Source of the DNA: Acidobacteriota bacterium
GTDB lineage: Bacteria; Acidobacteriota; Terriglobia; Acidiferrales; UBA7541
Reading direction: 5' to 3'
DNA length: 37,390 nucleotides
Assembly: GCA_013287135.1 (NCBI GenBank)
Contig: JABDEK010000038.1
Span: 1 to 37,390, forward strand
Shown: in pieces, positions 23,359 to 31,687 of the stretch
How the letters are laid out: each line of letters begins with the position of its first letter
How positions within the stretch are numbered: the stretch's first letter is position 1
The notes under the pieces: model-generated
Seen by the model: the letters and a program-made list of their open reading frames with translations, nothing else
Told to the model about the DNA's origin: nothing
Databases searched by the model: none
Position numbers and translations under genes: made by a program

Positions 23359-24699
23359 TTAATTCCGCGAGCGTGTTTTTTTCGCCATGAGATAGAAGAT
23401 GGTCAAGAGAAACAGATACGGACTTGCACTGACAATGGTAATGCGAGCCTGCGGTGTCCACCACGTGCACAGCACGATCACCACAATTGCCGCGAACGCG
23501 ACCTTGGATGCCGCTGCTCCGCCGGGAGCGCGCATCGGCAGCGCTGCCACTTGCTCTGGCAACAGCCTTTTGCGCATGGCCACGTGCGAGGCGAGCGCGA
23601 TGCACCACGCCAGCATTCCGCCGACCAGCGAAGCACCGATGATATACAGGAAAGCATTTTGCGGTGCGACGTACTGCACGACCAGAGCGACCACGATTCC
23701 CGACGCCGATAACAGCACGGCGTTGCGCGGCGAGCCCTTTGCCGATAGCTGCGCGAGTCTCGCAGGCGCATATCCAGACTCAGCCAGCGAGTACAGCATG
23801 CGCGAAGTCACATACAAGGCGGCGTTCGCACCGGAGAGCGCGGCTGTCAGCACCACGAAGTTCATCACCAGTGAAATGGCCGGCACGTGCGCCACCTCGA
23901 ACACCGTCACGAAGGGACTCTGCCCCACGCCAACCAGGTTCCACGGCACGACTCCTACGAGTACTGCGGACGCGCATAAGTAAACGAAGGTGAGAACGCT
24001 CAACGATATGTAAGTTGCGCGCACGATGTCCGAAGTGGAACGTGCTTCGCCCGAAGAGATGGCCACCATCTCGGTTCCAAGAAAATTGAACAGAACAAAC
24101 GGGAGCGCCAGCAACGGACCTGCGGCGCCATGCGGCAGGAAACCGCCATCGGTGGTGTAGTGCGCTTGCGCCCTTCCGCCTAGCAACAATCCGGCACCGA
24201 TCAGAATGAAAGCCGCAATCGCTACGACCTTGATCATCGCGAACCAGTATTCAAAACTGCCGACGGTGTGTACCGCCCCCAAATTAATCATTAGCAAGAG
24301 CGTCGCGAATCCCGCAATCCAGGCCGCGGCGGGAATATGTGGAAACCAGTAACGCATGTACGTGGCGGCTGCCACGAGTTCACCGCTGATGGCGATTACC
24401 AGTGAAAACCAGTATCCATAACGCGAAATGAAGCCTGCCCAGCGGTTCAGGTACTTATCGGCGTAGACTCCAAACGAGCCGGCGGCTGGATGCAGGCTCG
24501 ACATCTCGCCCAGTGCCGTCGTCACGGTGAAAGCAATCAACGCGCCCAGGATGTAGGAGAGGATGACTCCCGGCCCGGCAATCTGGACGGCCGCGCCCGA
24601 TCCCAGCAGAAGACCGGTGCCGATCGAGCCGCCGATCGCGACCATGGCCATTTGTCCTGCGCGGAGCTCGTGGCGAAGTTGGGGGGATTTTTGCTCCAT
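23359..24699 (-). CDS. APC-superfamily amino acid permease
   Basis: 446 residues from ATG 24699 (an upstream start at 24795 would add about 32 residues). Twelve hydrophobic segments; the first contains the APC signature MVAIGGSIGTGLLLGSG, and LGEMSSLHPAAGSFGVYADK after helix 2-3 is typical of the AAT/GABA-permease group. FLGTEMVAISSGEARS in helix 6-7 is the substrate-side region. A proton-coupled uptake carrier in the inner membrane. Directly upstream of the kynureninase-like gene (8-base gap), so an aromatic or related amino acid is a reasonable guess for the substrate. Confidence 0.92.
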   Translation of the reverse strand: MEQKSPQLRHELRAGQMAMVAIGGSIGTGLLLGSGAAVQIAGPGVILSYILGALIAFTVTTALGEMSSLHPAAGSFGVYADKYLNRWAGFISRYGYWFSLVIAISGELVAAATYMRYWFPHIPAAAWIAGFATLLLMINLGAVHTVGSFEYWFAMIKVVAIAAFILIGAGLLLGGRAQAHYTTDGGFLPHGAAGPLLALPFVLFNFLGTEMVAISSGEARSTSDIVRATYISLSVLTFVYLCASAVLVGVVPWNLVGVGQSPFVTVFEVAHVPAISLVMNFVVLTAALSGANAALYVTSRMLYSLAESGYAPARLAQLSAKGSPRNAVLLSASGIVVALVVQYVAPQNAFLYIIGASLVGGMLAWCIALASHVAMRKRLLPEQVAALPMRAPGGAAASKVAFAAIVVIVLCTWWTPQARITIVSASPYLFLLTIFYLMAKKTRSRN

Positions 24700-25294
24700 G
24701 AAGTTGACGAGAGAAGAGTAGCCCGCCACCGCGCTTCGGCCGCCGCTGCTGTTTCCTTGGATTGATCTCCTTCTCGCTTCAAAAACAGGCGCCATTCTAT
24801 ACCGGTCTTGAAAGTTCGCAACGCGCAATCGGATTAGCCACATCCTCGACAGTTCGAAATATGGGAGCATCTTTGGAGCAACAAGAGGGGTGGCGCTCGG
24901 GCGGATTCGTCGTGTTAAGCGCAGCCTGAACAATGACTTGGATTTAATCCCCCCACTCGCTTGCAAGCCGGGTTCACCGGTTCGATCTCGATCATCTTAG
25001 CTGGGTTTTTCCAAGACTCAGGGCAGCATGCGGCTTTAATGGCACGAATCCGTCTCATCGACAGACTCGACGATGTGCGAGGAACTGTGCGACTGCCCAC
25101 AAACACGCGTTTGTGAGCAACAAGAATTGCGACTTTCAGACACCCGAGTCTAAGCACTTACGGGACACTTGGTATTAGGTTTTTGGGCTATACCAGGTGC
25201 ACCGAGGGACCTAGCAGGAATTCGCCGTTACGCAATCTAAAACGTATGTTTGTGCGGACCCTAGCAGATTCATCTCGCCTTCAATCACGTACTT
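24700..25294. other. Long intergenic region with decayed tRNA fragment
   Basis: 595 bases. It includes the possible upstream extension of the permease (to 24795), a degraded tRNA-Ala fragment near 24958 and sequence with only short meaningless frames. No other gene was seen. Confidence 0.5.
24958..24998 (+). repeat. Decayed 3' fragment of tRNA-Ala
   Basis: CGCTTGCAAG then CGGGTTCACCGGTTCGAT resembles the fragment at 11456 (CTTTGCAAGCAGG, GGTCACCGGTTCGATCCCGG), but the 3' side of the T-stem and the acceptor strand are lost. An older scar of the same type. Confidence 0.5.
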
Positions 25295-25309
25295 TTGTGT
25301 GATACACAA
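25295..25309. promoter_or_regulatory. Palindromic operator of the VapBC pair
   Basis: TTGTGT and ACACAA flank GAT, a perfect 6-base inverted repeat. TTGTGT may also be a -35 box, with TATCCT at 25319 as a -10 box 18 bases later. Antitoxins of this type usually bind such palindromes in their own promoter. Confidence 0.55.
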
Positions 25310-25346
25310 GAATGTGGTATCCTTACACATAAGAGGTGTAGAAGGG

Positions 25347-25550
25347 ATGCGTACCAACATCGACATCGATGATCGTTTGATGCGACAGGCCATGCGGAGC
25401 AGTCGCTCACGGACAAAGCGGGCCGTAGTCGAGGAAGGATTGCGCCTTCTGATTCAAACTCGGGCGCAGGCCACCATTCGGCGGCTTCGCGGCAAGATCC
25501 ATTGGACTGGAGATCTCCACAAGTCTCGGCTCGCGCGACTTGCCGAGTAG
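25347..25550 (+). CDS. vapB: VapB-type antitoxin
   Basis: 67 residues from ATG 25347, which has GAAGGG just upstream. MRTNIDIDDRLMRQAM is the typical start of the VapB family with a short DNA-binding strand-helix-helix; the rest (KRAVVEEGLRLLIQTRAQ, then IRRLRGKIHWTGDL) would wrap round the toxin. It neutralises the VapC RNase encoded 6 bases downstream and should repress the operon by binding the palindrome at 25295. Size normal for the family. Confidence 0.88.
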   Translation: MRTNIDIDDRLMRQAMRSSRSRTKRAVVEEGLRLLIQTRAQATIRRLRGKIHWTGDLHKSRLARLAE

Positions 25551-25556
25551 AGATCT

Positions 25557-25952
25557 ATGGTCATCATTGATACCACGGTTTGGATCGACTATCTGCGCGG
25601 TCTGCAGAACAACGAGACCGATTACTTTGATCGCGAGCTCGGTCGGCAACGCTTTGGACTGACGGACTTGATTCTCTGCGAGACTCTGCAAGGTGTCGGA
25701 GATGAGAATACATTTACACGAGTGCAGCGCGAACTTCGTAAGTTCGAGGTTTTCGAAACGGGTGGCCAGGAGCTGGCCATCGAAGCCGCCAGAAATTTCG
25801 GGAAGCTCCGCCGGCGGGGACGCACCGTCCGCAAGACGATCGACTGTTTGATTGCCACGTTTTGCCTCCGTTACGGGCATGCGCTGTTACACCGCGATCG
25901 CGACTACGATCATTTCGAAGAATTTCTGGGTCTAACGGTAATTCATCCCTGA
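25557..25952 (+). CDS. vapC: VapC-type PIN-domain RNase toxin
   Basis: 131 residues. PIN domain with the acidic residues D5 (MVIIDTTVWIDYL), E42 (LILCETLQG), D96 (VRKTIDCLIATFCL) and D114/D116 (LLHRDRDYDHF), a complete Mg2+ site. VapC toxins cut specific tRNAs or rRNA and stop translation. The start is 6 bases behind the vapB stop. All active-site residues are present, so it should be functional. In this place the pair could stabilise the surrounding mobile segment, which lies between the 148-bp repeats. Confidence 0.9.
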   Translation: MVIIDTTVWIDYLRGLQNNETDYFDRELGRQRFGLTDLILCETLQGVGDENTFTRVQRELRKFEVFETGGQELAIEAARNFGKLRRRGRTVRKTIDCLIATFCLRYGHALLHRDRDYDHFEEFLGLTVIHP

Positions 25953-26071
25953 AGTTGATCGTAGCAGCACCGGTTCGACAGCTCTTCTGCGAAATCACCT
26001 GATGAATCTCTGTATCAATCGCTTTTTGCTCGACAAACGCCAATCGTTTCAGTTTTCACTTTTGTAGGCGA

Positions 26072-26219
26072 CTGTGCACGGACTGTGCACGAATCGAACA
26101 TCTTCATGCCATTGGGGATAGCGTTGCGCGAGAAGCAGGTTCCCCGATTTGTTGGAAATGTTAATAGTTGGAACTGACGTATAGAGCGGATGGAATCAAG
26201 TCCGATGCTTTGCAAGCAG
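26072..26219 (+). repeat. 148-bp direct repeat, copy B
   Basis: Counterpart of 21135-21282 with the same length and the same ordered blocks; the last 13 bases (26207-26219, GCTTTGCAAGCAG) are the anticodon-loop part of tRNA-Ala, but the T-arm and acceptor end are missing here. The frame reading LCTDCA...AGSPICWK and a stop is also kept. Copies A and B bound about 4.9 kb with the SnoaL, kynureninase, permease and VapBC genes. Confidence 0.7.
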
Positions 26220-26267
26220 AATATTCGTCAAACTCGTGCAAGCATGGAAGTGTGGGGTTCAGGTCGC

Positions 26268-26654
26268 CTAACCCATAGACTTCAACGCATCCGCGATCGA
26301 GAGCGCCGCATCGGGATATCCCAGCGCCGAGCCAGCCTGACCTACAGTTGTCAGTCCAGTACGTATCGGTAATTCCCCAGTGATGAAGTTGGCGCGACCT
26401 GCTGTGCAGCTTGCTTCGGCGTAATAATCAGTGAGTCTCATTCCTTCTGTCGCCAACTTCTCGAGATTTGGCGTGGCGTTCAGCATGATGCCGCCGTGGT
26501 ATGCGCCCAGGTTGAACCAGCCAATGTGATCGCCCATCATGATCACGAGGATATTGGGCTTCTTTTCTTGTGCTGAAGCCGAAGGCGCTGCCAGGAGCCC
26601 TAGAACGACGAAAAACGCAGCCACAACCACACCAATTCTTTCAACACGCCTCAT
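26268..26654 (-). pseudogene. Sulfatase, N-terminal remnant cut off at the island edge
   Basis: 128 residues of a type I sulfatase that would normally exceed 450. Start at ATG 26654 with AGGAGA. A signal peptide (VVVAAFFVVLGLLAAPSASA) is followed by KKPNILVIMMGDHIGWFNLG (metal-binding Asp) and the modification site SCTAGRANFITG, whose Cys would become formylglycine. Homology ends after DALKSMG at a TAG where the family has a Tyr codon (TAC); the next two codons still fit (A, T), then a TGA and unrelated sequence follow. So there is both a point stop and a truncation a few bases later, next to repeat copy B. It cannot make a working sulfatase. Confidence 0.8.
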
Positions 26655-26918
26655 AGAATTTCTCCTGTAGCTGTTTTGTGATTCGAAGTCAGGGGTCGAT
26701 GCTTTGAGGAATCGCCACTCAAATCCTGTTCGCGCGAAAATGTACTTTCTAAAGGTCTTTAAAGCTATTGACAGTCCAGCCGTTCTGGTGAGGTTGAGAT
26801 ATGGCCGCGTACGGACAGAGCCAAAAATAAGTAGATCCCTCTTCCCTGTCATTTCTGACAATACCGCGATCCTACCCTCTTCACGTAAGGTGTGGTCCTC
26901 GTAAAAGGGAGGTCGCTG

Positions 26919-27686
26919 ATGAGACTGACTCACTTCATTCTCCGATTCCGCTTGAAGTCACCCACGAACGAAAAAACATTGGTATCCCGGCACTGCATTT
27001 CGGTGAACACGTTGTCGATGGCGGCTTTGACTGCGATGTTTATGTTGGCCGCGCTTCAGACCCGGGCACAGGATGGAGAACTGCAGAAACGCGTGACGGA
27101 AATTAAGGAATATCTGGCGCTAAACAAAATGGTCCTGGCCCAATACAGGTGGCAGGAGTCGCAGACAGTGAGCGTAAAGGGAGAAGTTAAGAAGGAAGAA
27201 CTTTTCCAGGTACAAATGGGGCCAGATGGCCAACCGCAGAAGACGAATCTCAGTCCAGACGAATCTTCTGGAGGCCGCAAACACGGCATCAAACACAGAA
27301 TCAAGGAGGATTACGAAAACTACGGAAAGGAGGTCGCAGCACTGGCGCAAAGTTATGGACAGCCCGAGCCTGGAAGAGTGCAGCAGCTTTTTGAACAGGG
27401 AAGCGTCCTCCTCGGATCTGCCGGAGCGCCCAACGAAGTGAAGCTGGTAATTAACGGCTATAAAAAGCCAGGGGATTCGGTCACGATTGTTTTTAACAAA
27501 ACGCAGAAGACGATCCAGAGTCTGCACATTGCGACCTACTTGAACGATCCGCAGGACGCAGTCACCATCTCCGAGCAGTACGCCCAGTTGCCCAATGGCC
27601 CCAACCATGTTGCGAGCACCATCGTTGACGGGGTCAGTAGACAGCTCACCGTTCAAATGCAGAATTCCAATTATCAGAAAATGTGA
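26919..27686 (+). CDS. Exported protein of unknown function
   Basis: 255 residues from ATG 26919, with GGGAGG 6 bases upstream. A hydrophobic stretch at about residues 37-50 (AALTAMFMLAALQTRAQ) looks like a signal peptide with an unusually long N-terminal part of about 35 residues; an internal ATG just before it may be the real start. The mature part is soluble and polar (YLALNKMVLAQYRWQESQTV, EVKKEELFQVQMGPDGQPQK). I do not know a named domain, though I associate similar proteins with Acidobacteriota. Transcribed away from the sulfatase remnant across 264 bases. Confidence 0.75.
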   Translation: MRLTHFILRFRLKSPTNEKTLVSRHCISVNTLSMAALTAMFMLAALQTRAQDGELQKRVTEIKEYLALNKMVLAQYRWQESQTVSVKGEVKKEELFQVQMGPDGQPQKTNLSPDESSGGRKHGIKHRIKEDYENYGKEVAALAQSYGQPEPGRVQQLFEQGSVLLGSAGAPNEVKLVINGYKKPGDSVTIVFNKTQKTIQSLHIATYLNDPQDAVTISEQYAQLPNGPNHVASTIVDGVSRQLTVQMQNSNYQKM

Positions 27687-27768
27687 CGACGCGCGAAAAA
27701 GAAGGGATTGCGGATTTCGCGAATCGTATTGAGTGTCTATCCCGGTGATTTCGAAGAAGTCGCTCAGG

Positions 27769-28035
27769 CTAACGAATAGAATCGATTGTGGTCGATTCGT
27801 GGCGCACAGCAAGCGCACCAGACGCGCGGCCTACCAGCAGTTCAAAGCAGCGCACGATCCCTTTAACCAAAATAAATGACACAAGAATCGCTATTGCAAA
27901 CGCACTGAGTAAGGCGCAGAAGATGAGAAATGCGGCGAGCAACTCACGTACAAGATAGAGTCGCGTTCCTGCGACTCCGATCAGTGTAATGAGGACAACT
28001 GCAATGAGAATTCCCCGTGATCGCTTCCGGCTCAT
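27769..28035 (-). CDS. Small membrane protein, unknown function
   Basis: 88 residues with two hydrophobic segments (about 8-25 and 32-58) and a basic N-terminus (MSRKRSRG). No family recognised. It is on the same strand as the DUF2950 gene, 110 bases after it, so it may be transcribed with it. Confidence 0.5.
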   Translation of the reverse strand: MSRKRSRGILIAVVLITLIGVAGTRLYLVRELLAAFLIFCALLSAFAIAILVSFILVKGIVRCFELLVGRASGALAVRHESTTIDSIR

Positions 28036-28145
28036 ATCAACTTAATCCTTCTATCCGTACGTAAGGAAGACTTCACCCACCTCATCTGTGGACTCTACCA
28101 AGGCACCGTGCAGGGTTGCTCGGCGCGGTGGAACAAAAGCCCGCG

Positions 28146-29087
28146 CTATTGTTGCGCCGGTGTCCAACTGGGATCGGGATCGAATTCAGTCATTGCGGCG
28201 GCTGTTTGGGTTGTGGCGCTACCCAGATCCTTCTGAAGCAGGACGCCATCCTGATTGATGATGAATGTCATCACGCCAGAGTTGCGGTATTCAGCGGGAT
28301 AAGCAACGAAAGCGAATCCGACTGTCATCTTTCCATTTACCACGTAGTCTTTCGCGCCGCCGGGTGCGTGACTGCCTTGGCGCGTGAGCATATGAAAGTA
28401 GTAGCCATGGAAAGGCACGTGTGAATCCGGCTTGACGCTATAACCTTCGTTGGTGGCGAAGGCCGCCAACGGACCAAGCGGGCTTTTGGCCTGACCTTCC
28501 GGCGAATCCCAATACAAACCGTTCTGTTTGCCTGTGTCACTGATGAACTTCACAGCGTATTGCTGCGTGCTTCCGTCACCGAGACGCTGTGAGTAGTACT
28601 GAGACTGAGCGTCAGCCAGCGCCATACAAACGTCTATGACCGCCAGTTCATTTCGGCCGATACGGCGGGCCAGAATTTCTTCTCTGCCCTCAGCCACGTC
28701 AAAGTACCACTGTCCTGCTGTATTTTTTTTCAGGGGGATCGGGAAGGGAAAATTGTCCGCTCCGATCAGCAGGACCTGCGATTCGTCAGGCATCTTGCGC
28801 CATCGGTGCATCACGTCGTAGGCGGCTATAAATTTGTCGTCGGTATTCTTATCCTGCACGGGATCGCCGGAAAGAATGATGTCTTTTGAGTCCGGACCAA
28901 ACACTGCGATTATTGTATTTGCATCGCCTGATCTTGCCGCGTTAAACAGATCATTCCCTGCGTCATCGGGTGAAGCAAATACTCGGTACGAAGGCTTGGC
29001 GGACTTGTTGCATCCGACAAACAGAATGAGTATCTCCAGAAGAATGAGACGACTCATAATGACGGTTGTGCGTGTTGCTGGCGACAT
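28146..29087 (-). CDS. DUF2950 lipoprotein
   Basis: 313 residues from ATG 29087, with GGAGG upstream. The N-terminus ends in a lipobox-like FVGC (LLEILILFVGCNKS), so it is probably a lipoprotein. DUF2950 features: PDDAGNDLFNAARSGDANTIIAVFG, KNTAGQWYFDVAEGREEILARRIGRNE, and GYYFHMLTRQGSHAPGGAKDY. Family function is unknown, but it is commonly found beside DUF3300 genes, as here, and such pairs occur in many Proteobacteria and Acidobacteria. Follows the DUF3300 gene by 82 bases on the same strand. Confidence 0.9.
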   Translation of the reverse strand: MSPATRTTVIMSRLILLEILILFVGCNKSAKPSYRVFASPDDAGNDLFNAARSGDANTIIAVFGPDSKDIILSGDPVQDKNTDDKFIAAYDVMHRWRKMPDESQVLLIGADNFPFPIPLKKNTAGQWYFDVAEGREEILARRIGRNELAVIDVCMALADAQSQYYSQRLGDGSTQQYAVKFISDTGKQNGLYWDSPEGQAKSPLGPLAAFATNEGYSVKPDSHVPFHGYYFHMLTRQGSHAPGGAKDYVVNGKMTVGFAFVAYPAEYRNSGVMTFIINQDGVLLQKDLGSATTQTAAAMTEFDPDPSWTPAQQ

Positions 29088-29169
29088 AGCAATCCTCCAA
29101 AACTTTGACCCTAAAGGCTTCATCAATACACCAGAGCTAAGTTCGTTCGCAGTTAGGCTGGCGTTGGAA

Positions 29170-30552
29170 TCACCGGCGACCGCCACGACCCATGCTTGAC
29201 GAACCGCGGGAACTGGACGCTCTGGAGTTCCACCCGCCGCCTCCACTATTCATGGCCGATGACCCACCGCTCTTTTCCTGCCCGCCCCAACCGCTGGAAC
29301 TGGATTTGTTATAGCTGGACGGGCTGCCGCTCTTCTGGTCCCAACCGCTGCCGGTATTGCTGTAGGTTTTGCCGTTTGCCGCGGCGTACTTGTTGCCGTT
29401 TGCGGTTTCGCCCACGGCCGCGCTGTTGCCGTTCTTGCCCGTCGCGCCATAAGCCGAGGCGCCGCTCGAGCTATGCATCTGCCCAGTGGTTCCGTTAGCG
29501 TTGGTTTGGTGCTGGCTGTTTACGGTCGTGCCATTTTTCGAAGCTGTCGAGGCCCCATAGCTGCCATACGCATTGGACCCTTGCACAGTCGAGGCAGAGG
29601 CCCCGGTCCTCGGGTTGTACGCTTGACCCGCACTTACGCTGCCGTAGCCGTTTGAGACACTGCCGCCACGCGCGTAAGTCCCCGTGGATGGATTGTAGCC
29701 ATTGCTATAGTGTGCGGATCCATTGGGGCCGTACGCGGATCCGCTGGAGCCGTAGTATCCGCCATGCCACGCGTTGTTTCCGTAGTAGGCTCCGCCGTGA
29801 TAAACCACGGCAGTGGTTCCATGCCAGCCACAATTCCAGCTCGAATATCCCCAGGCGTAAGAGCCGCCAGCCATCATGGCCCCGACGGCAACGCCAACTC
29901 CAAACGCCACCACCGCGGTCGCTGCAACGGGAGGCGCGACGTATGCAGGAGTGACGTAGGGATAGCCATAAACCACTGCCGGGTTGTACATGGGAACGTA
30001 AACCACCTGCGGGTTCACGGGTTGAATTACGATCACCTGCGGTGACTGTTGCACCACCGTGAGTTGTTGCCCTGATTTCAAGTTGCCGGCAGCCAATGCT
30101 TTCGCACGTAAGACCTGTACCGCCACCATCACGTCGGCAGCCTGCGTGTGATAGGCCTCTCCCAGCGACGAAGTCCAAGCAAGGTTCTTCGCCAGGTTGT
30201 CGAGCACGGAGGGAAATTGCGTGAGAGCCTTCACGCTGGGATCCCACGGTTGCGTATCAACCGCCTGCATTAGAAGTGGTCCAGTAACGGAGCTGTACTG
30301 TTGGAGCCAGTTGGAAGCGGCAGCAACCTGGTCTGGAAAGGTCGCAGCCCCAAGGATCTGGGCTACCAGGGAATCCGGGTAGAGCGCGATGGGCGCTACC
30401 AGTTGTTGCAACTCCTGAGCAGACAGCGGCGCGCCTTGTCCGGAATACCCCGATTGACCAGTTTGAGCTCGAGCCCCCAAGGGTAAAGCGCCAACGATAA
30501 GTAAAACGGATAACGTCGTTGACAAAAACCGTTTCATGAAGCTCTTGATCAT
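29170..30552 (-). CDS. DUF3300 exported protein with Gly/Ser/Tyr-rich tail
   Basis: 460 residues from ATG 30552 (GGAGAGAAG upstream). A signal peptide (FLSTTLSVLLIVGALPLGARA) comes first. DUF3300 domain at about 40-240: LQQLVAPIALYPDSLVAQIL, ATFPDQVAAASNWLQQ and PQVVYVPMYNPAVVYG. The rest is low-complexity: glycine/serine/asparagine/tyrosine-rich with YNPSTG and YNPRTG motifs and an RGG-type end (SMGRGGRR). The tail may be surface-exposed or bind polymers; no enzyme motif is visible. Pairs with the DUF2950 gene downstream. Confidence 0.9.
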   Translation of the reverse strand: MIKSFMKRFLSTTLSVLLIVGALPLGARAQTGQSGYSGQGAPLSAQELQQLVAPIALYPDSLVAQILGAATFPDQVAAASNWLQQYSSVTGPLLMQAVDTQPWDPSVKALTQFPSVLDNLAKNLAWTSSLGEAYHTQAADVMVAVQVLRAKALAAGNLKSGQQLTVVQQSPQVIVIQPVNPQVVYVPMYNPAVVYGYPYVTPAYVAPPVAATAVVAFGVGVAVGAMMAGGSYAWGYSSWNCGWHGTTAVVYHGGAYYGNNAWHGGYYGSSGSAYGPNGSAHYSNGYNPSTGTYARGGSVSNGYGSVSAGQAYNPRTGASASTVQGSNAYGSYGASTASKNGTTVNSQHQTNANGTTGQMHSSSGASAYGATGKNGNSAAVGETANGNKYAAANGKTYSNTGSGWDQKSGSPSSYNKSSSSGWGGQEKSGGSSAMNSGGGGWNSRASSSRGSSSMGRGGRR

Positions 30553-30644
30553 TTTCTTCTCTCCATCGAACCGACCTGGTCCGGTGCAGTCCGCCCCTGC
30601 AGCTCTTCCGAAGGTCGTTCTACTCAGAACAAACGCCACCACAG

Positions 30645-30700
30645 GAACGTTAAAGGTCCGAAAAGTGCCGGGTCAGGTGTCGTCCCAGGCCTTAACGTTC
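30645..30700. repeat. Inverted repeat in the DUF3300 promoter region
   Basis: GAACGTTAAAGG (30645-30656) and CCTTAACGTTC (30690-30700) are inverted copies with one A extra, separated by 33 bases. May be a pair of regulator half-sites or an mRNA hairpin of the divergent leader. Confidence 0.4.
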
Positions 30701-30741
30701 AATACTCAGCGACCATACGATCACCGATGCGTGAAGTTAAT

Positions 30742-30755
30742 TGTCAATATTGACA
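30742..30755. promoter_or_regulatory. Perfect 14-bp palindrome TGTCAATATTGACA
   Basis: Exactly self-complementary, with no mismatch, about 190 bases from the DUF3300 start and 207 from the start of the rightward gene. Such AT-centred palindromes with TGTCA arms are typical of dimeric helix-turn-helix repressors; the regulator is unknown. Confidence 0.5.
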
Positions 30756-30962
30756 GTCACAGAAGATTTTTTGGGCGAATGTGCAGTATTGGCGTGGAAA
30801 CGGTGCAGGCGTCTTGGTTTTGAGAATTAGTGCCTTGTAAGCTCAATAACATCGAAATTGTAAGTTCTAACAATACAAGCCTCTGACCAAAATATCTAAG
30901 ATCGGGGGCATCGACGAATGCGTGCGACTTTCATATGGAGACTCGTATAGGAGGGAGACGAA

Positions 30963-31574
30963 ATGCGACGAATCGAACACGTAATTCCGAATATTCGCAG
31001 GGCTATTGTCTGTAGTTTGCTGTTGATTGGGCTCATTACGCTGAGAAGCAAACCCGTTTTCGCACAGAAAGCGGAAACGATAGAAGCCCAAGCGATGGGC
31101 ACGGGGACCCAGCTCGGGCAGAATATCGGCATAACGCTCATTATCCAGGATTTCTCCACCATGGCGGAGAGACAGACTCTCGTGGACGCGTTCCAGAAGG
31201 GACAGAATCAGGGCTTGGTCAACGCGCTTAAGAAGATGAGAGCCGTTGGTCGCATCTCAATCACCGGTACCCTCGGCTATGACGTGAGCTATATCCGATT
31301 GATCACGACTCCAACTGGGAGAAAGATCCGTTTCATCACCAACAGGCAGATTAGTTTCGCCGAAGTTTGGACCGATTCGCCATCTCAGGCTTTTGACTTG
31401 AGTGGGGGCGAAATCGATATAAACGATCAAGATAAGAACAAGAGCACAGGTGTCTTGTTTCCTGCGGCACAACTCGTAATTGACAAGCAAGGCCAGTTGC
31501 AAATCGATCTTACTCAAAACTCGTGGAAGCTTGTGGACGTGCTCGATTGGAAAGGAACACCGGGCGTAAATTAG
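30963..31574 (+). CDS. Exported protein of unknown function
   Basis: 203 residues, with a strong AGGAGGGAG ribosome site. Signal peptide: basic start, then AIVCSLLLIGLITL and a likely cut after VFAQ. The mature part (AEAQAMGTGTQLGQNIGITL region, then MRAVGRISITGTLGYDVSYI) is beta-rich. No known domain was recognised; probably periplasmic. Divergent from the DUF3300 gene. Confidence 0.75.
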   Translation: MRRIEHVIPNIRRAIVCSLLLIGLITLRSKPVFAQKAETIEAQAMGTGTQLGQNIGITLIIQDFSTMAERQTLVDAFQKGQNQGLVNALKKMRAVGRISITGTLGYDVSYIRLITTPTGRKIRFITNRQISFAEVWTDSPSQAFDLSGGEIDINDQDKNKSTGVLFPAAQLVIDKQGQLQIDLTQNSWKLVDVLDWKGTPGVN

Positions 31575-31687
31575 CATTTAGAGTCGGATTGAGAGCATTC
31601 GGATTGAATCTCGCGTTTTAGAACACACAATTGCTACTGGTGATCTGTTAGGTCTTAACCGATGCCGAGCACCTCGGGCTCCGGCTA

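Larger units (their letters stand above)
30553..30962. other. Divergent promoter region with palindromes
   Basis: 410 bases between the DUF3300 gene (leftward) and an exported-protein gene (rightward). No gene is present. Two inverted repeats at 30645-30700 and 30742-30755 are listed separately. Confidence 0.55.

Noticed and set aside
25407-25880. A minus-strand gene across vapBC
   Set aside because: Antisense to two clear genes; no motif or ribosome site.
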